Shown: positions 25,176-35,093 of the stretch, piece after piece | Position numbering within the stretch: the stretch's first letter is position 1 | Layout: each line of letters starts with the position of its first letter | Source: Murimonas intestini | Lineage (GTDB): Bacteria > Bacillota > Clostridia > Lachnospirales > Lachnospiraceae | Length of the DNA: 64,000 nucleotides | Assembly (NCBI GenBank): GCA_003148945.1 | Contig: QGGY01000004.1 | Span: 310,001-374,000 of the forward strand | Reading direction: 5' to 3' | Program-made: the position numbers and the translations under genes | Notes under the pieces: generated by a model | Seen by the model: only the letters and a program-made list of their open reading frames with translations | Databases searched by the model: none | What the model was told of the DNA's origin: nothing

Positions 25176-27185
25176 TTACAAATTCTCTCTCAGTTCCTCC
25201 GAGTTAAGGGCCGTATCTGACGACCCTTCATCCATTGGAAACCTGATGACAGCTTTAAACAGGTCTCCGTCCAGGAGAATATTAAATCCTCCTCCCTGGA
25301 GGACTGTCAGGTCTTTTGCAATTGAGAGCCCCAGGCCGTTCCCCTTTGTTGTCCTGGAGGAATCAGCACGCATAAAACGTTCCATCAATTCCTCTGCCCT
25401 TATATTCAGCGGCTGTTCGGATATATTCTTGAGAGTAAACACTGCCGCATCTCCATCCGGAAACAGCTCAGCGTATACCCGCGTCCCCGGCATAGAATAT
25501 TTAGCCGCATTGGAAAACAGATTTTCCACGACACGCCACATATGCCTCCTGTCCGCCTTCACCAGCACTGCCCCTTCCGGCACATCTGTGATGAGTTCAA
25601 GTTCTCTTTCTTTCAGCAGACCTTCAAATTCCCCTCCCGCCTGCAGAAGCAGTTCCCTGAAATCCATAGTCTCAAGTTCAACTTTAACGCTTCCTGAACT
25701 GATGCGGGATGCTTCCACAAGATCCTCCGCCAGTGTCTTAAGTCTCTGGGATTTCTCATCCAGCACTCTCAGATATTCTTCAGCCTCGTCATTATCCAGT
25801 TTCAGCCCCTTTAGCAGGTCCACATAATTTATAATAGACGTAAGCGGCGTCTTAATATCGTGCGACACATTTGTTATCAGATCAGCTTTCATCCTCTCCG
25901 CCCTTGTATTCTCATCCAGCATCTTGGTGAAGGAATTTCCAATGGAATTAATGGCTTCTGCCAGGGTCCTCTCTGACCCCTTTCTGAAATGAGTTATATC
26001 AAGGTGGTACCTGTCCAGCTCTCCCCTGTTGATCATGTTGATGCTGTTGTACATCTCCATCCTCTGCAGTGACCAGCGGATCAGCTGCCCGCACATAAGA
26101 AGATCCACCCCGGCCAATATGATCTTGACAGGCAAATTTCCGTAAACTATGCAGATGTAATTGACCGACATGAATATCACAAAAGTCAGTATGGTCTGCA
26201 GCACTACATTTTTAAACTCAGATGCTTTTGCGATCCTGTCGGCGAACTGCTTTAGAAGTGTGTGTTTCCACTCCACTTTCGCCTTTACTCTCCTGACAAT
26301 GCTGAGATATACCACAACAATACTTGTATGGATCACCAGCGCCGGCATACTTGCAGTCAGGACTGAAAAGCGGTCCACCCCCGCATTTTCTATAAGCTCA
26401 TACATCAGGACCCAAAACAGTCCAACTCCTATGCACCCCAGCAGCAGCAAAAATTCAAGCGGTATGTAATCCTCAGGCCGCAGGATGACTTTATCCTTTT
26501 TCTCTCTCTGCCCCGCGGTGATGGCCAGATGGACATAGAGCAGTATCAGTACCGCATATAAAAAAGCTTCCAGGGTCATCATTATATTAGATGAATCTCT
26601 GATCTCAAAAAATGTATCTCTTGCAACTGACAGCCTGTCCCTTACAGGAAATGAAGTGTCAACACCTATCACCAGCCTTTTTCCGGCTAAAGCAGACTCT
26701 GTCACTCTCTCTGGATATCCCTGAAAATCCATGTTCTTTACATAGTCTGTATCAACTGTGCCCTTTCCGAAGTCCAGGATAATAAAATTACCCAGCTGCA
26801 TCAGCTGGCCCTCTGTAAGACTGTTATTAGAAAGTATCTGCTCCCCTGAGCTGTCATACAGCTGATAGCTGATATTGGAATACCCTTCCAGGAACCTGTT
26901 TTCTACCAGATACCCTTCTGACTGATCTCCGCTCTCTCCTGCCCGGGTATCTGCACTCTCCAGTTCAGTGTGCAGATATGACAGAAGGCCGTTCACCTGT
27001 TCATCCAGTGCATCCGCATAAGCCTGGGAATCCTGGAAATTTTCCAGGTTCTCATAGCGTATGCCGTCTTTGCGCACCGCATAATAAACTACGACGGTGA
27101 CCAGCAGCAGACATAAGACGCCAACTACATATGTAGCGATTATTGAGGCGGCCTTCACGATCCTGGAATAAAACCATTTATTCAT
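25176..27185 (-). CDS. Large sensor histidine kinase
   Basis: 669 residues. An N-terminal membrane helix, then an extracytoplasmic region (about 35-195), a block of five to six further helices (about 200-370), and the cytoplasmic kinase: 'MKADLITNVSHDIKTPLTSI' with the phospho-acceptor His, 'VVENLFSNAAKYSMPGTRVY', and 'TTKGNGLGLSIAKDLTVLQG'. The multi-helix membrane module is longer than in simple VanS proteins and could sense membrane state. It overlaps the response regulator by 8 bases. Signal unknown. Confidence 0.9.
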   Translation of the reverse strand: MNKWFYSRIVKAASIIATYVVGVLCLLLVTVVVYYAVRKDGIRYENLENFQDSQAYADALDEQVNGLLSYLHTELESADTRAGESGDQSEGYLVENRFLEGYSNISYQLYDSSGEQILSNNSLTEGQLMQLGNFIILDFGKGTVDTDYVKNMDFQGYPERVTESALAGKRLVIGVDTSFPVRDRLSVARDTFFEIRDSSNIMMTLEAFLYAVLILLYVHLAITAGQREKKDKVILRPEDYIPLEFLLLLGCIGVGLFWVLMYELIENAGVDRFSVLTASMPALVIHTSIVVVYLSIVRRVKAKVEWKHTLLKQFADRIAKASEFKNVVLQTILTFVIFMSVNYICIVYGNLPVKIILAGVDLLMCGQLIRWSLQRMEMYNSINMINRGELDRYHLDITHFRKGSERTLAEAINSIGNSFTKMLDENTRAERMKADLITNVSHDIKTPLTSIINYVDLLKGLKLDNDEAEEYLRVLDEKSQRLKTLAEDLVEASRISSGSVKVELETMDFRELLLQAGGEFEGLLKERELELITDVPEGAVLVKADRRHMWRVVENLFSNAAKYSMPGTRVYAELFPDGDAAVFTLKNISEQPLNIRAEELMERFMRADSSRTTKGNGLGLSIAKDLTVLQGGGFNILLDGDLFKAVIRFPMDEGSSDTALNSEELRENL

Positions 27186-27885
27186 ATTTCTCCACCTTAT
27201 ATCCCCAGCCCCAAACCACCTTCAGGTACTGCGGATTCTTTGGATTTACCTCTATTTTTTCCCTTATGTGCCTGATATGGACGGCCACCGTATTATCAGC
27301 TCCAAATGCTTCTTCATTCCATATGTTTTCATATATCTCATTGATAGTATATACCTTGCCCTGGTTCTTCACCAGGAACAGCAGAATATTATATTCCAGC
27401 GGCGTCAGTCTCACATCCCGGCCATCCACCGTGACTTTCTTTTTGTCATCACTGATCACAAGTCCCCCTGTCCTGTAGGAGTTTGCCTCATCTGCCGGCA
27501 TAGCGCCCAGCTTAGTATAACGCCGCACCATGGAATTTACCCTTGCCACAAGCTCCCTGGGGTTAAAGGGCTTGGTGATATAATCATCTGCCCCGATCTG
27601 CAGCCCCTGTATCTTATCCTCATCCTGCGCCTTTGCACTCATAAAGATAATGGGGATCCCGCTCTGCTCCCGGATCATCTTTGTCACCTCAAGCCCGTCC
27701 ATTACAGGCATCATTATATCCAGAAGCACAAGGTGGATCTGCTCCTTTTGAATAATATCGAACACCTGCGCTCCATCATATGCTTTATATACACTGTACC
27801 CTTCACCGCTCAGATAGATGCCGACCGCATCCACTATGGCTTTATCATCATCACATATCAGTATGTTATATCCCTCATAGCCCAT
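27178..27885 (-). CDS. OmpR-family response regulator
   Basis: 235 residues. Receiver: 'NILICDDDKAIVDAV', phospho-acceptor in 'LVLLDIMMPVMDGLEVTKMI', 'YITKPFNPRELVARVNSMVR'. Effector: winged helix ending 'NTVAVHIRHIREKIEVNPKN' and 'VVWGWGYKVEKYE'. It follows the lipase gene by 15 bases and overlaps the kinase, so all three are probably one transcript. Confidence 0.93.
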   Translation of the reverse strand: MGYEGYNILICDDDKAIVDAVGIYLSGEGYSVYKAYDGAQVFDIIQKEQIHLVLLDIMMPVMDGLEVTKMIREQSGIPIIFMSAKAQDEDKIQGLQIGADDYITKPFNPRELVARVNSMVRRYTKLGAMPADEANSYRTGGLVISDDKKKVTVDGRDVRLTPLEYNILLFLVKNQGKVYTINEIYENIWNEEAFGADNTVAVHIRHIREKIEVNPKNPQYLKVVWGWGYKVEKYE

Positions 27886-27900
27886 TCCAGTCTGATTCTC

Positions 27901-28827
27901 CTAAGTCAAATTTAATATCCACTGCGTAATATCCCCATAAACTGTTTCCCTGTCCAGCTCATTTAAGATCTCATGCCTGTCGTCCGGATACAGCTTCATA
28001 CTGATCTTTTTCATTCCAAGCTCTTCAAACTGCCTGTACACCTTTTTTACTCCCTCTCCAAAGTTCCCAACAGGGTCATCCTCCCCTGAGACAAAAAGAA
28101 CAGGAAGCTCCTTTGGCATCTTCCCCACATAGTCAGCACATGACAGCTTATACAGGCTCAGAAAAAGATTATAATAGCCATTTAATGTAAACATAAAGGA
28201 ACACCGTTTTTCCTTTTTATAAGCATCTACATTGGCCTCATTCCTGCTCAGCCAGTCCTTGTCTGTCCTTGCCGGCTCGAATTTTTTATTGTAACCGCCG
28301 AATGCCATATTGTCAATCAGTTTACTTCTGTAACGCCATCCCTTAACTGCTGCCATAACCTTTGTCAGGGCCATTCCCGTCATCGTGAGAGCCTTTGGCT
28401 GGTATCCCGTACCCATGATGACTGCGCCTGTAAGCCCCTGTCCGTAAACGCTGATATATTGTCTGGCCAGGAAGGAACCCATGCTGTGCCCCAGAAGAAA
28501 ATAAGGGACATCAGGATACTCCTTCTCAAGCCTTTTTCTCATCTCATTGATATCTCTTAGCAGTCTGGTATTCCCCTGCTCCTCCGCAAAATATCCGAAA
28601 TCCTCCTCGGTGCCGACAGAATGGCCGTGCCCCAGATGGTCGTGGCCTGCTGTCAGAATTCCATAACCTGTCAGGTGCTCTGCAAACTCCTCATATCTCT
28701 CAATATATTCCACCATACCATGAGAAATCTGAAGGATTGCCTTCACCTCCCCCTCCGGTATCCATTTTACAGCATGTATGTCTGTCTTCCCGTCGCTGGA
28801 TCTAAAACTGAATTCTTCTTTTTTCAA
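27901..28827 (-). CDS. Alpha/beta hydrolase, monoacylglycerol lipase/lysophospholipase type
   Basis: About 308 residues. 'ILQISHGMVEYIERYEEFAE' and 'DHLGHGHSVG' are typical of lysophospholipase-like serine hydrolases. The nucleophile Ser is in 'LLGHSMGSFLARQYI', the Asp in 'LFVSGEDDPVGNFG', and the His in 'YPDDRHEILNE'. The likely start is TTG at 28827, which has GGGGAGG 7 bases upstream. Being cotranscribed with a two-component system suggests a role in lipid turnover under envelope stress. The substrate is inferred only at class level. Confidence 0.87.
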   Translation of the reverse strand: MKKEEFSFRSSDGKTDIHAVKWIPEGEVKAILQISHGMVEYIERYEEFAEHLTGYGILTAGHDHLGHGHSVGTEEDFGYFAEEQGNTRLLRDINEMRKRLEKEYPDVPYFLLGHSMGSFLARQYISVYGQGLTGAVIMGTGYQPKALTMTGMALTKVMAAVKGWRYRSKLIDNMAFGGYNKKFEPARTDKDWLSRNEANVDAYKKEKRCSFMFTLNGYYNLFLSLYKLSCADYVGKMPKELPVLFVSGEDDPVGNFGEGVKKVYRQFEELGMKKISMKLYPDDRHEILNELDRETVYGDITQWILNLT

Positions 28828-28862
28828 AATAAATCCTCCCCTCTGCAAATATTACATATTTA

Positions 28863-28888
28863 GTAACTTTCAATACCGTCACAGTTAC
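28863..28888. repeat. Family B short palindromic repeat
   Basis: GTAACT at the left and AGTTAC at the right enclose TTCAATACCGTCAC; related to 11331-11356 and 56145-56182. It lies upstream of the lipase gene. Confidence 0.55.
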
Positions 28889-29077
28889 AATAATAGTACC
28901 TTTTTTCTCTATCTATGTCAAATTCTTTGGAAGATTTTAATATTCATTTATGCATATCCATGATATAATTAGTGTATTCATTAAACTAATTGTATCTGTC
29001 CTTCCGGCAGCTGCTGCACGGCATACAGCCTGTTCAGGGCTTATTTAAATAAAACAGATCGTATTGGAGGATTTCTT

Positions 29078-30241
29078 ATGGTAACAGGAAGCAAAGAGCT
29101 CATCCGGGATATCAATTCCCATCTTGTACTGGAGGCTGTTGTCAATTATGGGCCTATATCCAGAGCTGACCTTGCAAAGCGTCTTGGCCTTACCAAGGCA
29201 ACTATCTCTGCCATCGTCCAGGTCCTGATAGAGAATGACCTGATCCGGGAAATTGGCAGCAAAGCCACCGACAAAGGCCGCAAACCCATTCTGCTGGACT
29301 TAAACCAGGAGGCCGGATATGTATTTTCCCTGGATATCAGCGTAGAGTATGTCACACTTCTTATCTGTGATCTGAAGGGAAGGCACTGCCGTATCAAACA
29401 GCGCCCCAACAGCGCCTGCGGCGTTGAAATCCTTCCCATGATAAAGGAACTTCTAAAGGAATCTATAGATGAGCTCCCCAAAAGTGCATACGGGGTAGTG
29501 GGCATCAGTGTGGGCATCCACGGAGTTGTACACAATAATGAGGTCGTGTTCACTCCTTATTATTCCCTGGAGGGTGTGGATCTGGCCGGGGAACTGGCCG
29601 GCTGTTTTCATGTTCCTGTATATATTGAAAATGAAGCCAACCTTTCAGTGCAGGGCGAGCGGTCCTTTTATTTCCACTACCCAAATATTATCAATATCAG
29701 CGTACACTCCGGTATCGGACTGGGCATCCTGATCGATGATAAGCTCTATACGGGCAGCAATGGCTATGCCGGGGAGTTCGGCCACACTATCATCATGCCG
29801 GACGGACGTCCCTGCCCCTGTGGGAATCACGGCTGTATTGAGCAGTATGCCTCCGAAAGGTCTCTTATTCTGGAATTTGCACAAAAAAAGAACCGCCGGC
29901 GCGTGAGCATCGACGATTTTATGGATTACTACAGAAAAGGAGACAGTGATGCTGCCGATACTATCTCCAATTTTGTAAAGTATATGGGAATCGGAATAAA
30001 TAATATATTAAATACCTTTAATCCGGACCTGATCGTGATCAACAGTTCCTTTACCATGTATATCCCTGATCTGCCCTCCATGCTCCAGGATTCCCTGAAA
30101 AACAGAATGGACAAATACTGCCGCATACTCCCGTCAGGGCTTCAGGATACGGCCATACTCTTAGGCGGCGCCTGTGTGGTCATACAGAATTTCCTGGGCA
30201 TCAATACACTGCACCTTATCCCCGATGAGACAAAGAGCTGA
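29078..30241 (+). CDS. ROK-family transcriptional repressor, NagC/XylR type
   Basis: 387 residues. An N-terminal MarR-like HTH ('GPISRADLAKRLGLTKATIS') is followed by a ROK sugar-kinase-like domain with 'EFGHTIIMPDGRPCPCGNHG' and CIEQ: the His and Cys cluster that binds structural zinc. The phosphate motif 'FSLDISVEYVTLLICD' lacks the DxGGT of active kinases, so it is a sugar-sensing repressor rather than an enzyme. An extended -10 (TGATATAAT, 28961-28969) and a nearby inverted repeat (TTAGT/ACTAA) precede it, consistent with autoregulation. The target genes are not obvious in the window. Confidence 0.88.
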   Translation: MVTGSKELIRDINSHLVLEAVVNYGPISRADLAKRLGLTKATISAIVQVLIENDLIREIGSKATDKGRKPILLDLNQEAGYVFSLDISVEYVTLLICDLKGRHCRIKQRPNSACGVEILPMIKELLKESIDELPKSAYGVVGISVGIHGVVHNNEVVFTPYYSLEGVDLAGELAGCFHVPVYIENEANLSVQGERSFYFHYPNIINISVHSGIGLGILIDDKLYTGSNGYAGEFGHTIIMPDGRPCPCGNHGCIEQYASERSLILEFAQKKNRRRVSIDDFMDYYRKGDSDAADTISNFVKYMGIGINNILNTFNPDLIVINSSFTMYIPDLPSMLQDSLKNRMDKYCRILPSGLQDTAILLGGACVVIQNFLGINTLHLIPDETKS

Positions 30242-30248
30242 CAATATG

Positions 30249-31112
30249 TCAGCCCCTGGTGAGATTGTTAGTGAGCGCGGCGAACTGCTCAAGAGTGAGC
30301 GCTTCGCCCCTGACACTTGGGGATGTGCCCAGCTTTTCAATTGCAGCCACGATCTGTTCCTTTGTATAAGGCACCTCCGGAGAATTATTCAGACCATTCT
30401 GCAGCGTCTTTCTGCGCTGGTTAAATGATGCGCGGATAACAGAAAACATCATAGCCTCATCATCCACCTGCACCCTGGGCGCATCGTATTTAGTAAGCCT
30501 GATCACCGCACTGCCCACATTCGGCCTTGGAATAAAACAGTTTGGCGGCACATTTGCCGCAATATACGGCTCTGCATAGTACTGAACTGCAAGGGAGAGG
30601 GCGCCGTAGTCCTTTGTGCCCGGCCCTGCCTGCATCCTGGCTGCCACTTCCTTCTGGACCATCACCGTAATACTGTCCAGCGGCACATGTTTCTCAAACA
30701 GTCCCATGATGATAGGCGTTGTAATATAGTAAGGAAGATTGGCAACCACCTTGATCGGACGTCCCCCGTTCTTCTCTTCCGCCAGCGCGGCCAGATCTGC
30801 CTTCAGCACATCTACATTTATGACTGTGACATTATCATAGCCTGACAGGGTATCCTTCAGTATAGGAAGGAGGGCCTTGTCTATCTCAATAGCAGTCACC
30901 TCTCCCGCCGCCTCTGCAAGATACTGGGTCAGCGTTCCGATACCCGGCCCTATCTCAACCACGAAATCTTCTTTTGTTATATCGGCCGCCTTTATGATTT
31001 TTTCCAGCACATGGGAATCTATCAGGAAATTCTGTCCGAACTTCTTCTGGAAAGCAAACTCATATTTCTGGATGATCTCTATTGTCTTCTGCGGATTTGA
31101 TAATTTTTCCAT
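30249..31112 (-). CDS. rsmA: 16S rRNA dimethyladenosine methyltransferase
   Basis: 287 residues, full length for RsmA/KsgA. SAM-binding 'VVEIGPGIGTLTQYLAE', acidic 'VTAIEIDKALLPIL', and the catalytic NLPYY motif in 'VVANLPYYITTPII' are intact. It methylates two adjacent adenines in the last helix of 16S rRNA during 30S maturation. It follows tatD by 5 bases, a pairing common in Firmicutes. Confidence 0.97.
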   Translation of the reverse strand: MEKLSNPQKTIEIIQKYEFAFQKKFGQNFLIDSHVLEKIIKAADITKEDFVVEIGPGIGTLTQYLAEAAGEVTAIEIDKALLPILKDTLSGYDNVTVINVDVLKADLAALAEEKNGGRPIKVVANLPYYITTPIIMGLFEKHVPLDSITVMVQKEVAARMQAGPGTKDYGALSLAVQYYAEPYIAANVPPNCFIPRPNVGSAVIRLTKYDAPRVQVDDEAMMFSVIRASFNQRRKTLQNGLNNSPEVPYTKEQIVAAIEKLGTSPSVRGEALTLEQFAALTNNLTRG

Positions 31113-31117
31113 TCTTT

Positions 31118-31888
31118 CTACCCTTCTATCCTGTACATTTCTTTTGCATTCCTGCAGGTGATATCCTCCACCTCCTGAGGGCTGACCTGCTTGATCCTGG
31201 CTATCTCCTCAATTACATAAGGCAGGTTCAGGGATGAATTCCTCTTACCCCTGAAAGGTACCGGGGCCAGATAGGGGCAGTCTGTCTCCACCAGTATACG
31301 GTCCAGAGGCACATACTCAACCACCTCTTTCATCGTCTTTGCATTCTTGAAGGTCACCACGCCTCCGATGCCTATATAATACCCCATTTTCAGATATTCA
31401 CGGGCCATCTCCCTGGAATTTGAAAAACAGTGTATAACTCCCCCTGTCTCACCTCTGTGCTCTGATTTCAGAATATCAAAGGTGTCCCGGGCAGCGTCCC
31501 TGCTATGGACCACTACAGGCATTTTAAGCTCTTTAGCCAGTTCCAGCTGCCTTACAAACCACTTCTTCTGGCATGCATGGTTTTCCTTATCCCAGTAATA
31601 ATCAAGACCGATCTCTCCCACGGCAACAGCCTTTTCTCTCAGGCAGAGCTCCTTTAGTATCTCCATCTTATCATCATCCAGGCATCCTGCATCGTCAGGG
31701 TGTATTCCAATGGCTCCATATACAAAAGGCCACTTTTCCATCAGTTTCGCCGTATCCAGGACCCCCTTCATACTGGCTCCCACGTTTACGATATACCCTA
31801 CATTATTCTCCCGCATTCCTGCAAGCAGGCTGTCCCTGTCCTCATCAAACGCCTCATCATCATAATGGGCATGGCTGTCAAAAATCAT
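31118..31888 (-). CDS. TatD family metal-dependent DNase
   Basis: 256 residues from the ATG at 31888 with GGGGAG just upstream; earlier in-frame starts have no ribosome site. Metal ligands are visible: 'DSHAHYDDEAFDE', Glu in 'VGEIGLDYYWD', His in 'MPVVVHSRDA', His in 'GVIHCFSNS', and Asp in 'ILVETDCPYLAPVPFRGKRN'. TatD proteins are 3'-5' exonucleases and AP-type nucleases of DNA repair. Operon with rsmA. Confidence 0.93.
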   Translation of the reverse strand: MIFDSHAHYDDEAFDEDRDSLLAGMRENNVGYIVNVGASMKGVLDTAKLMEKWPFVYGAIGIHPDDAGCLDDDKMEILKELCLREKAVAVGEIGLDYYWDKENHACQKKWFVRQLELAKELKMPVVVHSRDAARDTFDILKSEHRGETGGVIHCFSNSREMAREYLKMGYYIGIGGVVTFKNAKTMKEVVEYVPLDRILVETDCPYLAPVPFRGKRNSSLNLPYVIEEIARIKQVSPQEVEDITCRNAKEMYRIEG

Positions 31889-32125
31889 ATTACTCCCCGG
31901 CTTTCTGTTATGATCTGTATTTATATGCAACTATTCAGCATTTGTATATTCCTCTCCCATTCTAACAGACCGGAGCGTATTTGAAAAGTGCTTTCCAGGA
32001 GATGTGCGTCACTGATTTTTCAAACACGCTCCGCAGGATTCCGCAAATTTTTTAATTTTCACCTTGACAAACCAGCCTGTTTATTTTATCATGAGGTCAC
32101 AACATAGTTTTTCTTTCCTATTATA

Positions 32126-32225
32126 ATAAAAGGGAGTAGCTTGCACCGGAAGGTGTGTGCGATGTCGTCAGTACGACAGGGCCTTATGTCTCTGTCCGTA
32201 TCGCAACTAAGTAGCGAGACTTTTA
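32126..32225 (+). promoter_or_regulatory. yybP-ykoY (manganese) riboswitch
   Basis: Begins with the conserved AAAGGGAGTAGC and ends with TAGCGAGACTTTTAT, the two strands of the family's basal helix, with two internal stem-loops (one GTCGTCAGTACGAC). This class senses Mn2+ and turns downstream genes on. It lies about 95 bases before the P-type ATPase gene. Confidence 0.88.
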
Positions 32226-32257
32226 TTGCAGTTTACATATGCAATAAAATGTGTCGT
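32221..32257 (+). terminator. Terminator in the riboswitch expression platform
   Basis: TTTTATTGCA (32221-32230) pairs with TGCAATAAAA (32240-32249), followed by TGTGTCG and seven T. The stem's left side includes the last bases of the riboswitch (GACTTTTAT), so metal binding could prevent terminator formation. Confidence 0.65.
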
Positions 32258-32318
32258 TTTTTTATTGCATAAATTTCATTCATCCCCAGCGGATTGAAAT
32301 TTTTGAGGAGGTCGCATT

Positions 32319-34985
32319 ATGAAGCAGTTCTATAATCAAACAAGCAGTGAAGTTATCTCTAACCTCATCGGCCAGGCAGAATGCCTGTCATCGTCCGAGG
32401 CTGCCAGCCGCCAGGAAAAGTATGGTCTTAACCAGCTGGCTGAAGGCAGGAAAAAATCCCTGATACAGCTCTTTTTAGAGCAGTTCAAAGATTTTCTGGT
32501 CATCATCTTAATCATTGCGGCTGTCGTATCCGGTTTCTTAGGAGATATCGAGAGTACCGCAGTCATCCTGATCGTTATCACCATCAATGCAGTTTTAGGC
32601 ACCGTCCAGACCGTCAAGGCAGAACAGTCCCTGGAAAGCCTCAAGGTATTATCAGCCCCCACAGCAAAGGTTAAAAGAGACGGCGTGGTAAAGGAGATCC
32701 CCTCCTCTGAAGTTACCATCGGCGATATTGTGCTTTTGGAAGCCGGAGACTATATACCTGCTGACGGACGCATCATTGAAAATGCCAGCCTGAAAATTAA
32801 CGAAAGCGCCCTGACAGGCGAGAGCATCAGCGTCGAAAAGTCAACAGATGCCATCTTCCGGGAGGTGCCTCTGGGCGACAGGATCAACATGGTCTTCTCC
32901 GGAAGTTTTGTCACCTACGGGCGCGGTTCCTTTATTGTCACAGCCATAGGCATGGAAACGGAAGTTGGCAAGATAGCTTCTCTTCTGAAGACAACATCTG
33001 AAAAGAAAACCCCGCTCCAGGTCAATCTGGATAATTTCGGCCAGAAGCTGGCTATCCTTATTCTGGCTGTCTGTGCGCTTGTATTCGGCATAAATGTATT
33101 CCGCGGAGGCAATATAGGTGATTCCTTCCTCTTTGCCGTGGCCCTGGCAGTCGCCGCTATACCGGAGGCCTTAAGCTCTATCGTTACTATCGTGCTCTCC
33201 TTCGGCACTCAGAAAATGGCTAAGGAACATGCTATCGTCAGAAAGCTGCAGGCGGTGGAAGGCCTTGGAAGTGTCTCCGTCATCTGTTCAGACAAGACAG
33301 GCACACTTACACAGAATAAAATGACAGTAGAACACTATTATGTTGACGGCCGTTCCATTCCCGTCAGCCAGATCGATTTAAATAATGCAGCTCAGATGGA
33401 GCTTCTCACCTTTTCCATCCTCTGCAATGACTCCACCAATTATGACGGCCAGGAGGTGGGTGATCCCACAGAGACAGCCCTGATCAGTCTGGGAGACAGA
33501 CTGGGACAGCATTCTCAGGATATCCGCAGGAACTATCCCAGATTGTCCGAGATCCCCTTCGACAGTGACCGAAAATTAATGTCAACTTCACATACCCTTG
33601 ACGGAAGGACCATTATGATCGTGAAGGGCGCTGCAGATGTTCTCTGTAACCGTGTAAGCTATATCCAGAAAAACGGAAAAGCCTGTCCCTTTACAGGGGA
33701 TGACGGCCGCACACTTGACAGGATAAATAAGGGCTTCTCTGAGAATGGACTGAGGGTTCTTGCTTTTGCATACAAAGAGGTCGCTCCTGACCATAAGCTG
33801 ACGCTTGAAGACGAGGATGACCTGACCTTCTTAGGCCTGACAGCCATGATGGATCCGCCCCGTGTGGAATCTGCAGAAGCTGTGGCAAGATGCAAAGCGG
33901 CCCATATCAAACCTGTCATGATAACAGGTGACCACAAGATCACTGCTGCTGCCATCGCCAAAAGGATCGGCATCCTGGAAGATATGTCTGAAGCCTGCGA
34001 GGGCGCCCAGATCGACCATATGTCTGATGAAGAACTGGAGAAATTCGTTGAGAAGATATCTGTATACGCCAGGGTGTCACCTGAACACAAGATACGTATC
34101 GTCCGCGCCTGGCAGAACAAGGGCAATATCGTATCCATGACAGGGGACGGCGTAAATGATGCGCCCGCACTTAAACAGGCAGATATAGGCGTGGCCATGG
34201 GCATCACAGGAAGTGAAGTTGCAAAGGATGCAGCCTCCATGGTGCTTACGGACGATAATTTCGCTACAATCGTCAAGGCTGTGGAAAATGGAAGGAATGT
34301 GTACGCCAATATTAAAAATGCCATTAAATTTTTGCTCTCAGGCAATTTCGGCGCTATCCTGACTGTTCTCTATGCATCACTGATGGCCCTGCCTGTGCCG
34401 TTTGCACCTGTCCATCTTCTTTTCATCAACCTGCTGACAGACAGCCTGCCTGCAATCGCACTTGGCCTTGAGCCTCATACAAGCGCAGTCATGAATGAGC
34501 GGCCGAGGCCTAAAAACGAATCTATACTGACTAAAGATTTCCTCCTGGGGATCGGATTTGAGGGCTTGTGCATCGGCGCCACAACTACTATCGCATTTTT
34601 AGTTGGAAATATGCAGAGCGGAGCCCTGGCCGGAAGCACTATGGCATTTGGCACTCTCTGCATGGCCAGACTGATCCACGGATTTAACTGCAAGTCAGAA
34701 AAGCCGGTGCTCTTTACAAAAAAATTCTTTAATAACCTGTACCTGATTGGCGCTTTTGTACTTGGCATGGTCCTGATAAACGGAGTTCTGCTGATCCCCG
34801 CTCTCTCCGGCGTATTCAAAGTGGCCTCTCTTGGGAGCAGCCAGCTGCTTCTCATGTATGCTCTTGCATTTATTAATCTCCCGTTCATTCAGATCATTAA
34901 ATGGATCAGGGGGAGGGTACATATGAGAAAAGAAAAGGCAGAGGCAAAGAAGCATTCTTATGGAAAAAATAATGTAACTGTTTAG
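32319..34985 (+). CDS. P2-type cation-transporting ATPase
   Basis: 888 residues. It has all P-type motifs: 'ESALTGES', the phosphorylated Asp325 in SDKTGTLT, KGAADVL for nucleotide binding, MITGDHKITA and TGDGVNDAPALKQADIG. The fourth membrane helix reads 'VAAIPEALSSIVTIV', close to Ca2+/Mn2+ pumps of Gram-positive bacteria (YloB/LMCA1 style). Ten membrane helices are expected. Annotation by similarity alone would say calcium, but the manganese riboswitch in front makes Mn2+ export (or dual specificity) the more specific prediction, as for riboswitch-controlled P-type ATPases in lactic acid bacteria. Confidence 0.92.
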   Translation: MKQFYNQTSSEVISNLIGQAECLSSSEAASRQEKYGLNQLAEGRKKSLIQLFLEQFKDFLVIILIIAAVVSGFLGDIESTAVILIVITINAVLGTVQTVKAEQSLESLKVLSAPTAKVKRDGVVKEIPSSEVTIGDIVLLEAGDYIPADGRIIENASLKINESALTGESISVEKSTDAIFREVPLGDRINMVFSGSFVTYGRGSFIVTAIGMETEVGKIASLLKTTSEKKTPLQVNLDNFGQKLAILILAVCALVFGINVFRGGNIGDSFLFAVALAVAAIPEALSSIVTIVLSFGTQKMAKEHAIVRKLQAVEGLGSVSVICSDKTGTLTQNKMTVEHYYVDGRSIPVSQIDLNNAAQMELLTFSILCNDSTNYDGQEVGDPTETALISLGDRLGQHSQDIRRNYPRLSEIPFDSDRKLMSTSHTLDGRTIMIVKGAADVLCNRVSYIQKNGKACPFTGDDGRTLDRINKGFSENGLRVLAFAYKEVAPDHKLTLEDEDDLTFLGLTAMMDPPRVESAEAVARCKAAHIKPVMITGDHKITAAAIAKRIGILEDMSEACEGAQIDHMSDEELEKFVEKISVYARVSPEHKIRIVRAWQNKGNIVSMTGDGVNDAPALKQADIGVAMGITGSEVAKDAASMVLTDDNFATIVKAVENGRNVYANIKNAIKFLLSGNFGAILTVLYASLMALPVPFAPVHLLFINLLTDSLPAIALGLEPHTSAVMNERPRPKNESILTKDFLLGIGFEGLCIGATTTIAFLVGNMQSGALAGSTMAFGTLCMARLIHGFNCKSEKPVLFTKKFFNNLYLIGAFVLGMVLINGVLLIPALSGVFKVASLGSSQLLLMYALAFINLPFIQIIKWIRGRVHMRKEKAEAKKHSYGKNNVTV

Positions 34986-35010
34986 GCCTTTAGAATATAA
35001 TATTACCCGC

Positions 35011-35050
35011 AAAAAGTCCGGGCAGCCAATTCAGGCTGTCCGGACTTTTA
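35011..35050 (+). terminator. Intrinsic terminator after the P-type ATPase gene
   Basis: AAAAGTCCGG-GCAGCC pairs with GGCTGTCCGGACTTTT around AATTCA. It could also serve metG on the other strand. Confidence 0.85.
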
Positions 35051-35072
35051 TCACACTATCCGCAGGTTGCTT

Positions 35073-35092
35073 TTCACTTCGTGACCAGTAAC
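35073..35092. repeat. Family A repeat, partial
   Basis: TTCACTTCGTGACCAGTAAC, the right half of the family hairpin with part of the left arm. It abuts the metG stop codon at 35094-35096. Confidence 0.65.
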
Positions 35093-35093
35093 A

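Noticed and set aside
33659-34345. 228-codon open frame antisense to the P-type ATPase gene
   Set aside because: It lies entirely opposite a conserved ATPase core, has no ribosome site, and its residues mirror the reverse complement of the real gene.
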